Program-made: the position numbers and the translations under genes
Notes under the pieces: generated by a model
Databases searched by the model: none
Told to the model about the DNA's origin: nothing
What the model saw: the letters and a program-made list of their open reading frames with translations, nothing else
Assembly (NCBI GenBank): GCA_021799555.1
Contig: JAJZAG010000211.1
Span: forward strand, 1 to 6,657
DNA from: Deltaproteobacteria bacterium
GTDB lineage: Bacteria > Desulfobacterota > Binatia > Binatales > Binataceae
Reading direction: 5' to 3'
Length of the DNA stretch: 6,657 bases
In this document: in pieces, positions 1 through 6,008 of the stretch
How the letters are laid out: each line of letters begins with the position of its first letter
Position numbering within the stretch: the stretch's first letter is position 1

Positions 1-49
1 TCATCTGGGCGCGTGCGCGAAAGCGGCCCGGCGCGGCCGATCCGCAACA

Positions 50-76
50 TTGATTTAGAGGATGGGGTCTTATAAC
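50..76 (+). promoter_or_regulatory. Putative sigma70 promoter of the zinc-ribbon gene
   Basis: A -35-like TTGATT (50-55) and a -10-like TATAAC (71-76, five of six consensus bases) precede the small zinc-ribbon gene. The 15-nt spacer is one or two bases short of optimal. Transcription would start near 83, giving a leader of about 44 nt that contains the strong ribosome binding site. The call rests on motif reading only. Confidence 0.45.
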
Positions 77-126
77 TTCAGGGCTGGAGCGTAGCGGATT
101 CGGGTTGGCTCGTAGGAGGGTGGCTG

Positions 127-309
127 ATGGAGTGGCCGAAGTGCCAGAAGTGTAACGACGGCAAGCTGATTCCTCTGTCGGATTATGGACAGGAAGGTGC
201 TTCCGTGATGTTCAAAGCCTGGGTGTGCACCAATCCGGATTGTGGTTTCAGTTTGCGGGTCGATAAGGGTGAAGTGACCTACGGCCGTCGAATCGAGACC
301 AAGCATTGA
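127..309 (+). CDS. Small zinc-ribbon-like protein, 60 aa, unknown function
   Basis: I do not recognise a named family. Four cysteines are arranged as a CxxC knuckle (C6, C9) and a CxxxxC knuckle (C34, C39) separated by 24 residues, the spacing of a small treble-clef or zinc-ribbon fold that would bind one Zn2+. There is no signal peptide or membrane segment, so it should be cytoplasmic. The rest is polar, with a basic C-terminus (YGRRIETKH). The start is well supported: AGGAGG at 114-119 lies 7 nt before ATG 127. The gene is monocistronic, with a promoter-like element at 50-76 and a strong terminator at 348-376. Proteins of this kind can bind nucleic acid or partner proteins, but nothing here shows which. 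Confidence that it is a real gene is high; its function is open. Confidence 0.8.
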   Translation: MEWPKCQKCNDGKLIPLSDYGQEGASVMFKAWVCTNPDCGFSLRVDKGEVTYGRRIETKH

Positions 310-347
310 AAGCTAATTAATCGGCAGGCAAGCAACGCCGGATTTTC

Positions 348-376
348 AGGCGGCCCGAATTGGCCGCCTTTTTTTT
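348..376 (+). terminator. Rho-independent terminator after the zinc-ribbon gene
   Basis: A perfect 8-bp stem (AGGCGGCC at 348-355, GGCCGCCT at 362-369) with a 6-nt loop runs straight into eight T residues (369-376). It lies 38 nt past the stop codon of the zinc-ribbon gene and isolates it from the lipoprotein gene downstream. Confidence 0.9.
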
Positions 377-418
377 GACCCGCGTGCTCAAGACGCCGGA
401 TGAGCGCAGAGTATACGG

Positions 419-859
419 ATGCTACTTGGGCGACGACCACGCATCTATCGAACGCTGATTGCAACGGCCGCCGGAGCGGCTGCGTGCGTATTGATCGCCG
501 GATGCTCGCTGATAGTTGCGACGTCATCGTCGCATCCGCGAATCGTCACCGATCTCGACAATGGCAAGAGCCTGACCCTCGCGCGCGGCGAGAAGCTCGA
601 AGTAGCGCTCGCTGCGAGTTCCGGCACGGGATACCTGTGGGCGATAAAGGCGAATAACCCCGCCGTGCTGCAGCCGCGCGGTCTGCCGGGTCTCGAGCTT
701 CCAGACGCCGTCGCGCAAAAAACTATCGGTACGCAGACATTCGAGTTTGTTGGCGCGTCGCCCGGTACGGCGAAGCTCGAGCTCCAATACATCCTGCCTT
801 ACGAGAGCGACACCGCTCCGGCGCGCAGTTTTGAGATCACCGTCACGGTCCGGCAGTAA
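419..859 (+). CDS. Chagasin-like (I42 family) protease inhibitor lipoprotein
   Basis: This is a predicted secreted lipoprotein of 146 aa that resembles chagasin/ICP inhibitors, which block papain-family cysteine peptidases by inserting three loops into the active-site cleft. The N-terminus is basic (RRPRIYR), followed by a hydrophobic stretch and a lipobox ending IAGC, so C29 would be lipidated. The loop signatures are recognisable in order: SSGTGYLW (67-74) for the NPTTGY-W loop, then G104-TQTFEF and GASPGTAKLELQY (112-124) for the Gly-rich loop and beta strand, and LPYE (126-129) in place of RPW(E). An in-frame stop at 401-403 rules out a longer start, and ATG 419 is the first candidate. 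Its ribosome binding site is weak (GCAGAG, about 8 nt upstream) and I see no clear promoter. Its stop codon abuts that of the convergent peptidase gene. The target peptidase is unknown; the neighbouring P1 peptidase is a different mechanistic class. Confidence 0.8.
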   Translation: MLLGRRPRIYRTLIATAAGAAACVLIAGCSLIVATSSSHPRIVTDLDNGKSLTLARGEKLEVALAASSGTGYLWAIKANNPAVLQPRGLPGLELPDAVAQKTIGTQTFEFVGASPGTAKLELQYILPYESDTAPARSFEITVTVRQ

Positions 860-1972
860 TCATTTCACCCCGTGCGTGAAGAGTGCGCGGAGCAAGTCAT
901 GTTCGAGCGCGGGCACAACTCTCCCGTCGATTCCAGTCATCGTACGCGCCGCGACCAGGGCATTTATGATCGCCTCCTCGGTCGCCTGCACGGCGGCCTC
1001 GAACAGTGGGTCCATCCGCGAGTTCCGGAGCATCGCAACGCCGGTTACGTCGCCGCGAACTTTGCGGACGGATGTCGCGGGCGGATTCCCGGTCGAAAAC
1101 GCCAGGAACAGATCGCCAGACCCGTTGCCGGACACGCTTCCGGTGCGCGCCAGACCCATCGTGAGCCGCCGCGCGATTCGCTTTAGCTGATGCGGCAGAA
1201 GGGGCGCGTCGGTCGCCGCGATTATAATGATCGACCCGAGCTCTTGCGCCGCCGCAGGCGCGGACTCGGCGCCGAGAACGCGAGCGAGCGGTACGCCCGC
1301 GATTACAAGTTCCTCGCGCCGCCCGCAGTTGAGCTGCACGAGCACGCCGAGGGTGTATCCGCCGTCGTTACGCGCAAGCTTGCGCGAAGCCGTGCCGATT
1401 CCACCCTTCCATCCGTATCCGATCATCCCTGTGCCGCCACCTACGCATCCTTCGGCGACGCGGCCCGCGCGAGCGTCGTCGAGCGCCGCAAACGCATGCG
1501 CCGGTTTGACGTGGAATCCGTTGATGTCGTTCAAATAACCGTCCCAGGTCTCGGCGACAACCGGCAACGACCACGGCTGGGTCATCCGTCCCGCGCGCAG
1601 TTGCCATGCGATCACCGCATCGCGCACGACACCGACGCTATGCGTATTGGTGATCATGATTGGCGACGAGAGGAAACCCGACTCCTCGATCCACGCCGTA
1701 CCGGTCATCTCGCCATTACCGTTGAGCGCGAAATATCCGGCAAAGACCGGAGCGCCACCGCCACGTCCGCGCGGCAGAATTGCGGTGACGCCAGTGCGCA
1801 CGGGGCCGCGTCCGGCGCGCAGCTTGCCGCTGCCGCGGATTATCGTCGCGTGTCCGACTTCGACTCCGGCGATATCGGTGATGGAATTCAGCCGTCCGGC
1901 AATGCCGTCGAAGGGGATCCCCAGATCGCGTGCGCGCTGCCGCACCGTCTTGCGATTCTCATCTTTCGGCAT
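860..1972 (-). CDS. dmpA: P1 family (DmpA/S58) self-cleaving aminopeptidase
   Basis: This is an N-terminal-nucleophile hydrolase of the DmpA/BapA family, which releases N-terminal residues from short peptides, amides or esters (L-, D- or beta-amino acids depending on member). Family members are made as one chain that cuts itself before a serine, which then becomes the nucleophile of the beta subunit. From ATG 1972 the protein is 370 aa, close to the usual 375. The cleavage motif LGSIIIIAATDAPLLPHQ puts the junction at G246/S247; counted from an alternative TTG at 1981 these are 249/250, the numbers known for DmpA. The oxyanion-type Asn (VQLNCG, N215) and SGNGSGDLFLAFST (S285, D287) are also present, as are GGGTGM and GGIGTASR. 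There is no signal peptide, so it is probably cytoplasmic. Neither start has a good ribosome binding site. It lies 75 bp downstream of the desaturase on the same strand, probably co-transcribed. The physiological substrate cannot be read from sequence. Confidence 0.93.
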   Translation of the reverse strand: MPKDENRKTVRQRARDLGIPFDGIAGRLNSITDIAGVEVGHATIIRGSGKLRAGRGPVRTGVTAILPRGRGGGAPVFAGYFALNGNGEMTGTAWIEESGFLSSPIMITNTHSVGVVRDAVIAWQLRAGRMTQPWSLPVVAETWDGYLNDINGFHVKPAHAFAALDDARAGRVAEGCVGGGTGMIGYGWKGGIGTASRKLARNDGGYTLGVLVQLNCGRREELVIAGVPLARVLGAESAPAAAQELGSIIIIAATDAPLLPHQLKRIARRLTMGLARTGSVSGNGSGDLFLAFSTGNPPATSVRKVRGDVTGVAMLRNSRMDPLFEAAVQATEEAIINALVAARTMTGIDGRVVPALEHDLLRALFTHGVK

Positions 1973-2047
1973 CGAACGCAAGACTAGCGCGCAGCGTGCC
2001 CGGGCGGCTATCGGAAAAGGTGACCTGAAACGCGATCCAGAGCAGGT

Positions 2048-2866
2048 CTAAGCGATAGCGGGTACCGCAGCGATGATCGGCGCGATCCGGCTGAGCGCCT
2101 GCTTTAGTTCGGCGCGCGTCGTACCGATCGCCTTGATGATCGGAAACACTCCACTTTCCAGGAAAGTGCGGGGACTGATACCCGCGCCTGAAGTCTTGAG
2201 GCGCTCCTTGTAATCGGGGATAAGCCCGTCGCCAGGCATCTTGAAGTTTGCCAGCACGTGCGCAAAATCCGCAAGCGTCCCTTCGCGATCTTCTTCCATC
2301 TCGAGCTCGATCATCGTTCGATAGAAGCGTGCGTGCGCGGCCTCGTCGCGGCTGACGAAGGAAAAGATCGCTTCGAGGACGAGATTGCCGTCGCGGCTCG
2401 CGGCCTCGCGCTGGGCCCGATAGGCGATACAGGTCGCCGCTTCCTGCAACGCTCCGTAACAGGCCATCTGGCGATGGGTCGGAAACGGCAGCTTCCACGA
2501 ATGCGCGAATATCCGGCCCTCGAACGCCGCGAACTCCTCAGGCGTGCGCAGGCCCGAACGAGTCAGGTACTCGCGAAAGACGAGTCCATGCTTCGATTCT
2601 TCATAGCTCCAGCAGGCCGAGAACCACGCGGCCCCAAACATCGTGCGCACCAGCTCCATCCCGCGCGCGCTGTAATCCGGCAAATAGAACTCCTCGGCGC
2701 AGTAGGTCTCGATACACGCAGCACCGCGCTCGCTGTTATGCGCAGCGTCAAGCTTGTCCCAGGGCACGTCGTCGAAAAGGTTCCAGCGGCGTTTGCGTTC
2801 GGCGGATTCGAAGAATTCCAAATAAGTGCGATACATCTTTTCGCGCATGCACGGCGAAATCGGCAT
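2048..2866 (-). CDS. Acyl-[ACP] desaturase, soluble diiron (type 2)
   Basis: This ferritin-like four-helix diiron enzyme of the stearoyl-ACP desaturase / mycobacterial DesA family puts a cis double bond into acyl chains carried on acyl carrier protein, using O2 and electrons from a ferredoxin-type donor. All six metal ligands of the castor enzyme can be aligned: E59 (AEEFYLPDY), E90 and H93 (YEESKHG, first ExxH), E142 (LQEAATCIAY), E175 and H178 (RDEAAHARFY, second ExxH). At 272 aa it is shorter than the mature plant enzyme (about 360 aa) but keeps the whole core; the missing part is mainly the C-terminal extension, as in bacterial forms. There is no signal peptide or membrane helix. ATG 2866 is supported by AGAAGG 5 nt upstream. 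Two perfect palindromes lie just upstream and suggest repressor control. The likely role is unsaturated fatty acid synthesis for membranes. Chain length and double-bond position are unknown. Confidence 0.93.
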   Translation of the reverse strand: MPISPCMREKMYRTYLEFFESAERKRRWNLFDDVPWDKLDAAHNSERGAACIETYCAEEFYLPDYSARGMELVRTMFGAAWFSACWSYEESKHGLVFREYLTRSGLRTPEEFAAFEGRIFAHSWKLPFPTHRQMACYGALQEAATCIAYRAQREAASRDGNLVLEAIFSFVSRDEAAHARFYRTMIELEMEEDREGTLADFAHVLANFKMPGDGLIPDYKERLKTSGAGISPRTFLESGVFPIIKAIGTTRAELKQALSRIAPIIAAVPAIA

Positions 2867-2877
2867 TAAAACCTTCT

Positions 2878-2893
2878 TGGCTCATATGAGCCA
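2878..2893. promoter_or_regulatory. Perfect 16-bp palindrome, candidate repressor operator
   Basis: TGGCTCATATGAGCCA reads identically on both strands. It sits 12-27 nt upstream of the desaturase ATG, directly before its ribosome binding site. A gap-free palindrome of this size is typical of sites for dimeric TetR- or GntR-type regulators. That class is inferred; no regulator gene is in the window. Confidence 0.6.
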
Positions 2894-2900
2894 TGCGACA

Positions 2901-2917
2901 TGTGGCATTTTGCCACA
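2901..2917. promoter_or_regulatory. Second inverted repeat, candidate operator
   Basis: TGTGGCA, a 3-nt centre TTT, then TGCCACA form a perfect 7-bp-arm inverted repeat. It shares the TGGC/GCCA half-site with the palindrome at 2878-2893, and the two centres are about 23-24 bp apart. Its position 35-51 nt upstream of the desaturase start, close to the expected transcription start, fits an operator. Confidence 0.55.
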
Positions 2918-2925
2918 ATCAGGTA

Positions 2926-2954
2926 AGTATGTGCTTTCTCTGATTGGCCGTCCA
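2926..2954 (-). promoter_or_regulatory. Possible weak promoter of the desaturase gene
   Basis: On the minus strand TGGACG (plus 2949-2954) and CATACT (plus 2926-2931) are 17 nt apart, each matching four of six sigma70 consensus bases. The predicted start near 2919 would place both palindromes immediately downstream in the leader. The motif match is weak and other placements are possible. Confidence 0.3.
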
Positions 2955-3020
2955 GTCCCAAGCGAAAATACTTTTCGAGACGGCGTTGCGAGTGAGAATC
3001 ACTCTCCGCGCGCTGCGCAT

Positions 3021-3049
3021 TTGCCACTACTGTGCATCCTCCCCATAAT
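3021..3049 (+). promoter_or_regulatory. Sigma70 promoter of the secreted-protein gene
   Basis: TTGCCA (3021-3026) and CATAAT (3044-3049) each match five of six consensus bases and are exactly 17 nt apart. Transcription would begin near 3056, giving a leader of about 35 nt before ATG 3091. Confidence 0.75.
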
Positions 3050-3090
3050 GCCGCGCGCTTGAAACTATCCGAACGCACGAGAGGAGATTT

Positions 3091-3582
3091 ATGAAGGCAG
3101 GAATGTTCTTTGGATGGATCGCAACCGGCGCATTCGCCGTCACTATGGCAGCGTCGATCGTGCTTTCGGCTTCGCCCCGCGCGCTCGCGCAGGACGACAC
3201 CGAAACGAGCAGCCCCGACATCAAGGTTCCGCCCGCGCAGATGGCGGGAACATGGACGGGAGACATCGTCATTTCCGCGAAGGCTGGGGGCGGAACTGGA
3301 ACACTGACTTTGGAACTGACTCAGGTCAAGACCACCGTTGGCGGAACCTTCACCGTCTCTGGAGGGGGATCGAAGAGCCCGTCGGGAACAATTCGTGGCA
3401 AGGTGGCAGGCGACAAGGTCACGCTGCTGGCTTCGCCAACGAGTCAGAATCATCCCTGTCACGTGCACTTCAAGGGAGTCGTGCTGGGACCCGCTTTCGA
3501 TGAGTACAAGGGATCATTTTCGTCAATCGTTCACAATCAGCACTGTAACGTCGCCGGGACTTTTGACATTTTTCTGCAGTAA
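3091..3582 (+). CDS. Secreted beta-rich protein, 163 aa, unknown function
   Basis: I do not recognise the family. The N-terminus is a clear Sec signal peptide: K2, a hydrophobic stretch to about residue 27, and an ALA cleavage motif (31-33) before Q34, leaving about 130 residues outside the cytoplasm. The mature part is rich in Gly, Thr and Ser, with alternating short beta strands (GTWTGDIVIS, GTLTLELTQV, GTFTVSG, GTIRGKV, GTFDIFLQ). This suggests a small beta barrel or sandwich, with the GTWTG opening reminiscent of lipocalin-like domains. Two cysteines only (C123 in HPCHVHFKG and C152 in NQHCNVAG) could form a disulfide, and the histidines beside them (H121, H124, H126, H148, H151) could bind metal; both are inferences. 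The start is supported by GAGGAG at 3081-3086 and a good promoter at 3021-3049. It stands alone and is followed by a hairpin. Confidence 0.8.
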   Translation: MKAGMFFGWIATGAFAVTMAASIVLSASPRALAQDDTETSSPDIKVPPAQMAGTWTGDIVISAKAGGGTGTLTLELTQVKTTVGGTFTVSGGGSKSPSGTIRGKVAGDKVTLLASPTSQNHPCHVHFKGVVLGPAFDEYKGSFSSIVHNQHCNVAGTFDIFLQ

Positions 3583-3603
3583 GTAACCCCGCGATCATTT
3601 TGT

Positions 3604-3641
3604 GCACGGGCGCTCGGATCAATCGATCTGCGCGCCCGTGC
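3604..3641 (+). terminator. GC-rich hairpin after the secreted gene, probable terminator
   Basis: Perfect 10-bp arms (GCACGGGCGC at 3604-3613, GCGCCCGTGC at 3632-3641) enclose an 18-nt loop, 21 nt past the stop codon. The T tract after it is poor (CCATTTG), so termination efficiency is uncertain. It lies between convergent genes and may serve both. Confidence 0.5.
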
Positions 3642-3679
3642 CATTTGATCTCGGTCAAGCAGTCCCGCAGATCGATTGA
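3619..3679. repeat. 14-bp inverted repeat overlapping the hairpin
   Basis: TCAATCGATCTGCG (3619-3632) and its exact complement CGCAGATCGATTGA (3666-3679) are 33 nt apart. The left arm lies in the loop and shares its last base with the right arm of the 3604-3641 hairpin. The right arm ends 4 nt before the doxX stop codon, so in doxX mRNA this could form a 3'-end stem. No T tract follows on either strand. Confidence 0.6.
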
Positions 3680-3683
3680 CGCG

Positions 3684-4127
3684 CTAATCGCTTGCCCGCA
3701 ATCGGCACAACAACCAGGCGTCGAGCGACCACTTCCCGGCTCCGGCGATAAGCAGAAACAGCAGCGCCATCGTCATCGAAAAATCCGTCCGCGCGTCGCT
3801 TACCATGAACCAGAATCCCTGCGCCGACCGCGCGAGCTCGGGAATTTTCGTCGTTGCGATCGCGGTCAGGATAACGATCAGAAGCGGAACGGCAGCGAGC
3901 CGCGTCAGTAGCCCGACGAGGACCAACAGCCCGCAAACGATCTCAACGAAGCCCGCGAAGTGGGCGATGAAAAGCGGATGCGGAAACCCAATCCTCGTGA
4001 AGCGCTGCACTCCCATCCTTGGATCGCTGAACTTCAGAATTCCCTGGGTGAAGAAGATCAACCCGGCCGCAAGGCGAATGAATATCGCGCCGCTGGCGTA
4101 AGGACCCGGTGCGAGAATTCGATTCAT
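3684..4127 (-). CDS. DoxX family membrane protein
   Basis: This small integral membrane protein of 147 aa has the DoxX layout: a first hydrophobic helix with RLAAGLIFFTQGILKF (18-33), then helices at about 53-73 (FVEIVCGLLVLVGLLTRLAA continues into the next), 77-95 and 114-134. The motifs R18, G30, K32-F33 and E62-x3-G66 are typical of the family. DoxX relatives are subunits or partners of quinone-linked oxidoreductases (for example the archaeal thiosulfate:quinone oxidoreductase) or have redox and stress roles; the exact role here is not readable. The frame is open upstream to 4226, but ATG 4127 is preferred: GAGAGG lies just upstream, the family similarity begins there and the longer form would overlap aqpZ. 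The gene starts 25 nt after the aqpZ stop, so the two are probably one operon. Confidence 0.88.
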   Translation of the reverse strand: MNRILAPGPYASGAIFIRLAAGLIFFTQGILKFSDPRMGVQRFTRIGFPHPLFIAHFAGFVEIVCGLLVLVGLLTRLAAVPLLIVILTAIATTKIPELARSAQGFWFMVSDARTDFSMTMALLFLLIAGAGKWSLDAWLLCRLRASD

Positions 4128-4152
4128 TGTCCTCTCGCATCCCGACGGCTTG

Positions 4153-4887
4153 CTATCCCCGAGTCGCTTGCGCACTCGAAACGGCGGACGCTTCCGACAC
4201 AAGGCCGCGGTAGAGCAATCCGCCAAGGACGGCTCCTGTGATCGGCGCGATCCAGAATAGCCATAGCTGGCCGAGCGCCCATCCGCCGACGAAAATCGCA
4301 GGCCCGGTGCTGCGCGCGGGATTTACCGACGTATTCGTCACCGGGATGCTGATGAGGTGAATCAGGGTTAGCACCAATCCAATCGGAATCGGAGCAAAAC
4401 CGGCCGGCACGCGGGAGTCGGTCGCTCCCATAATCACGAACAAAAACATCAACGTCATCACAACTTCGCAGACCGCCGCCGAGCCGAGCACATAGCCACC
4501 CGGGGAGTGCGCGCCGTAGCCGTTGGCCGCGAAGCCGTTGCTCAAGCTGAAACCCGCGTTTCCGCTCGCGATAATGTAGAGGACGGTCGACGCGAGGATC
4601 GCGCCCAGCACCTGAGCAACGATATAGGGAACGACTTCGGCGGCCGGAAAACGCCCGCCAGCCCATAACCCACACGTCACTGCGGGATTGATGTGGCACC
4701 CTGATATGTGCCCAATCGCGTACGCCATCGTGAGCAGCGTAAGTCCAAAGGCAAGCGCCACGCCCAGGAAGCCGATGCCAGTCTTGGGAAAACCGGCGGC
4801 GAGGACCGCGCTGCCGCATCCGCCAAGTACCAGCCAGAAGGTGCCGATAAACTCCGCACCCATCCGCCGCGAGAGTGTCATGTTCAT
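4153..4887 (-). CDS. aqpZ: Aquaporin Z
   Basis: This is a water channel of the inner membrane, 244 aa, very similar throughout to E. coli AqpZ (231 aa). Six transmembrane helices and two half-helices are recognisable. The first pore loop is GHISGCHINPAVT (NPA at 67-69) and the second is TNTSVNPARSTGPA (NPA at 189-191). The aromatic/arginine filter F47, H177, T186 and R192 matches F43, H174, T183 and R189 of E. coli, which marks a narrow water-selective pore rather than a glycerol facilitator. The extra length is mostly a C-terminal tail (SEASAVSSAQATRG). ATG 4887 has AAGGAG 8 nt upstream; an ATG two codons later is possible. It is followed by doxX on the same strand and is divergent from the LLM oxidoreductase gene, with an inverted repeat between. 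It probably serves osmotic adaptation. Confidence 0.96.
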   Translation of the reverse strand: MNMTLSRRMGAEFIGTFWLVLGGCGSAVLAAGFPKTGIGFLGVALAFGLTLLTMAYAIGHISGCHINPAVTCGLWAGGRFPAAEVVPYIVAQVLGAILASTVLYIIASGNAGFSLSNGFAANGYGAHSPGGYVLGSAAVCEVVMTLMFLFVIMGATDSRVPAGFAPIPIGLVLTLIHLISIPVTNTSVNPARSTGPAIFVGGWALGQLWLFWIAPITGAVLGGLLYRGLVSEASAVSSAQATRG

Positions 4888-4955
4888 GGGTTACGCTCCT
4901 TGTCCGCCGTGAGATGGCGAAAAGCTTACTATTTCAGGGGTCGAAAGTCATAGTG

Positions 4956-4973
4956 ATTATTGATGAATAATCC
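4956..4973. promoter_or_regulatory. 18-bp inverted repeat between divergent aqpZ and LLM genes
   Basis: GATTATT, centre GATG, then AATAATC is a perfect 7-bp-arm inverted repeat in an AT-rich patch of a GC-rich window. It lies 69 nt upstream of aqpZ and 74 nt upstream of the LLM start at 5048. Size and place suit a dimeric regulator (for example MarR-type) acting on one or both genes; this is inference. Confidence 0.45.
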
Positions 4974-5047
4974 GTGATGGGCGGTTGCCAGCGGCCGATA
5001 TCATTGCCGCGCGGCGTCGTGATATTCAGATGCCATCGGAGATTACA

Positions 5048-5935
5048 ATGGATATGACCACAGTTGGCACCTTCGCGCTGACAGATTCAATGAGTGGAAA
5101 CCAGATCGCCGCGTTCGTGCGGAAGCTCGAACAGCTCGGCTATGGATCGTTCTGGTTTCCCGAAGCCTTTGGGCGCGATCCATTCGCGCTGGCCGCGCAT
5201 ATCCTGAGCGTCACGGACCGGCTCGTCGTCGGAACCGGAATCGCCAACGTATGGAAGCGCGAACCGGTCGCGATGATCGGTGCCGCGCGCACGATCGCCG
5301 AGTTGTTTCCCGATCGCTTCATCCTGGGAATCGGAATCAGCCACGCGCCGATGATGGCGCAACTGGGTATCAACTACGCGAAGCCGGTTGCATACATGCG
5401 GGACTACCTTGCGCGGATGAAGGCCGCACCGTACACCGCGCCGCGCGCCAAGACCGACCCGCCGATTGTAATCGCGGCCCTGATGCCAAAGATGCTAAAG
5501 CTCGCGGCGGCCGAAACCAACGGCACCTTTCCGGTTTACATCACGCCCGAGCAGACCGCGCGGATGCGCGCGGCGATAGGCGCCGACAAGTGGATCTGCG
5601 TCCAGCAGGTCGCGATCCTCGAGGCAGATTCCGGCAAGGCGCGCCGTGCCGCGCGCAAGGTGCTGGCGTTCTATCTCACCCTTCCAAATTATGTGAGCAG
5701 CTTTCGCGGCCAGGGATTCGGCGACGCGGATTTCGCCGACGGTGGAAGCGATCGCCTGATCGACGGACTAGTCGCGTGGGGCGACGAAAAGGCGATTCGC
5801 AGTCGCGTCGCCGCACACTACAAAGCCGGCGCAACCCACGTCAGCCTGACGGTAGTGCCCTCGGAAGGAACCCCGCTCGACCGCACGATCGCTCCCGACA
5901 TGCGCGCATTCGAAGCGCTGGCGCCGCGCCGGTGA
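5048..5935 (+). CDS. LLM-class F420-dependent oxidoreductase (TIGR03620-like)
   Basis: This luciferase-like monooxygenase fold (TIM barrel) protein of 295 aa closely follows the pattern I associate with the TIGR03620 group, predicted to use the deazaflavin F420. The barrel begins VGTFALTD, then LGYGSFWFPEAFGRDPFALAAHIL (31-54), VGTGIANVWKREPV (61-74) and FPDRFILGIGISHAP (87-101), the family's glycine-rich cofactor-side loop. The C-terminal half has FPVYITPEQTARMR (161-174), LAFYLTLPNY (206-215) and GGSDRLIDGLVAWGDE (232-247), also characteristic. The substrate is unknown. ATG 5048 is chosen because GGAG (5038-5041) lies 6 nt upstream; a TTG at 4985 and an ATG at 5030 in frame have no ribosome binding site. 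The gene is divergent from aqpZ and nothing follows it on the same strand. If the cofactor is F420, the host must make it, which argues for an actinobacterial, Binatota-like or similar lineage. FMN remains possible. Confidence 0.9.
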   Translation: MDMTTVGTFALTDSMSGNQIAAFVRKLEQLGYGSFWFPEAFGRDPFALAAHILSVTDRLVVGTGIANVWKREPVAMIGAARTIAELFPDRFILGIGISHAPMMAQLGINYAKPVAYMRDYLARMKAAPYTAPRAKTDPPIVIAALMPKMLKLAAAETNGTFPVYITPEQTARMRAAIGADKWICVQQVAILEADSGKARRAARKVLAFYLTLPNYVSSFRGQGFGDADFADGGSDRLIDGLVAWGDEKAIRSRVAAHYKAGATHVSLTVVPSEGTPLDRTIAPDMRAFEALAPRR

Positions 5936-6008
5936 GAGCCTCACAACGCAAACGCTCGACAATTATTTATATTAAGACGGTGTGGGTGTATCGACCCGGG
6001 ATCGCCGC

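Noticed and set aside
1190..1987. 265-codon plus-strand open frame opposite the P1 peptidase
   Set aside because: It is a mirror of the GC-rich peptidase gene. The product is Arg-rich with no recognisable motif, while the opposite strand encodes an unmistakable DmpA-family enzyme.
1959..2498. 179-codon minus-strand frame inside the desaturase
   Set aside because: Out-of-frame shadow of the desaturase, whose six metal ligands fix the true frame.
2826..3062. 78-codon plus-strand frame in the divergent intergenic region
   Set aside because: It begins inside the desaturase on the wrong strand, has no ribosome binding site and contains the operator palindromes and promoter.
2866..3468. 200-codon minus-strand frame across the desaturase/secreted-protein gap
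   Set aside because: It lies antisense to the secreted gene and crosses its promoter and the palindromes; no ribosome binding site or family pattern.
4128..4226. 33-residue N-terminal extension of DoxX
   Set aside because: It would overlap the 3' end of aqpZ, is not hydrophobic or DoxX-like, and ATG 4127 has its own ribosome binding site.
4985..5047. TTG-initiated extension of the LLM protein
   Set aside because: No ribosome binding site before 4985, no family similarity in the extra 21 residues, and a well-spaced GGAG precedes ATG 5048.
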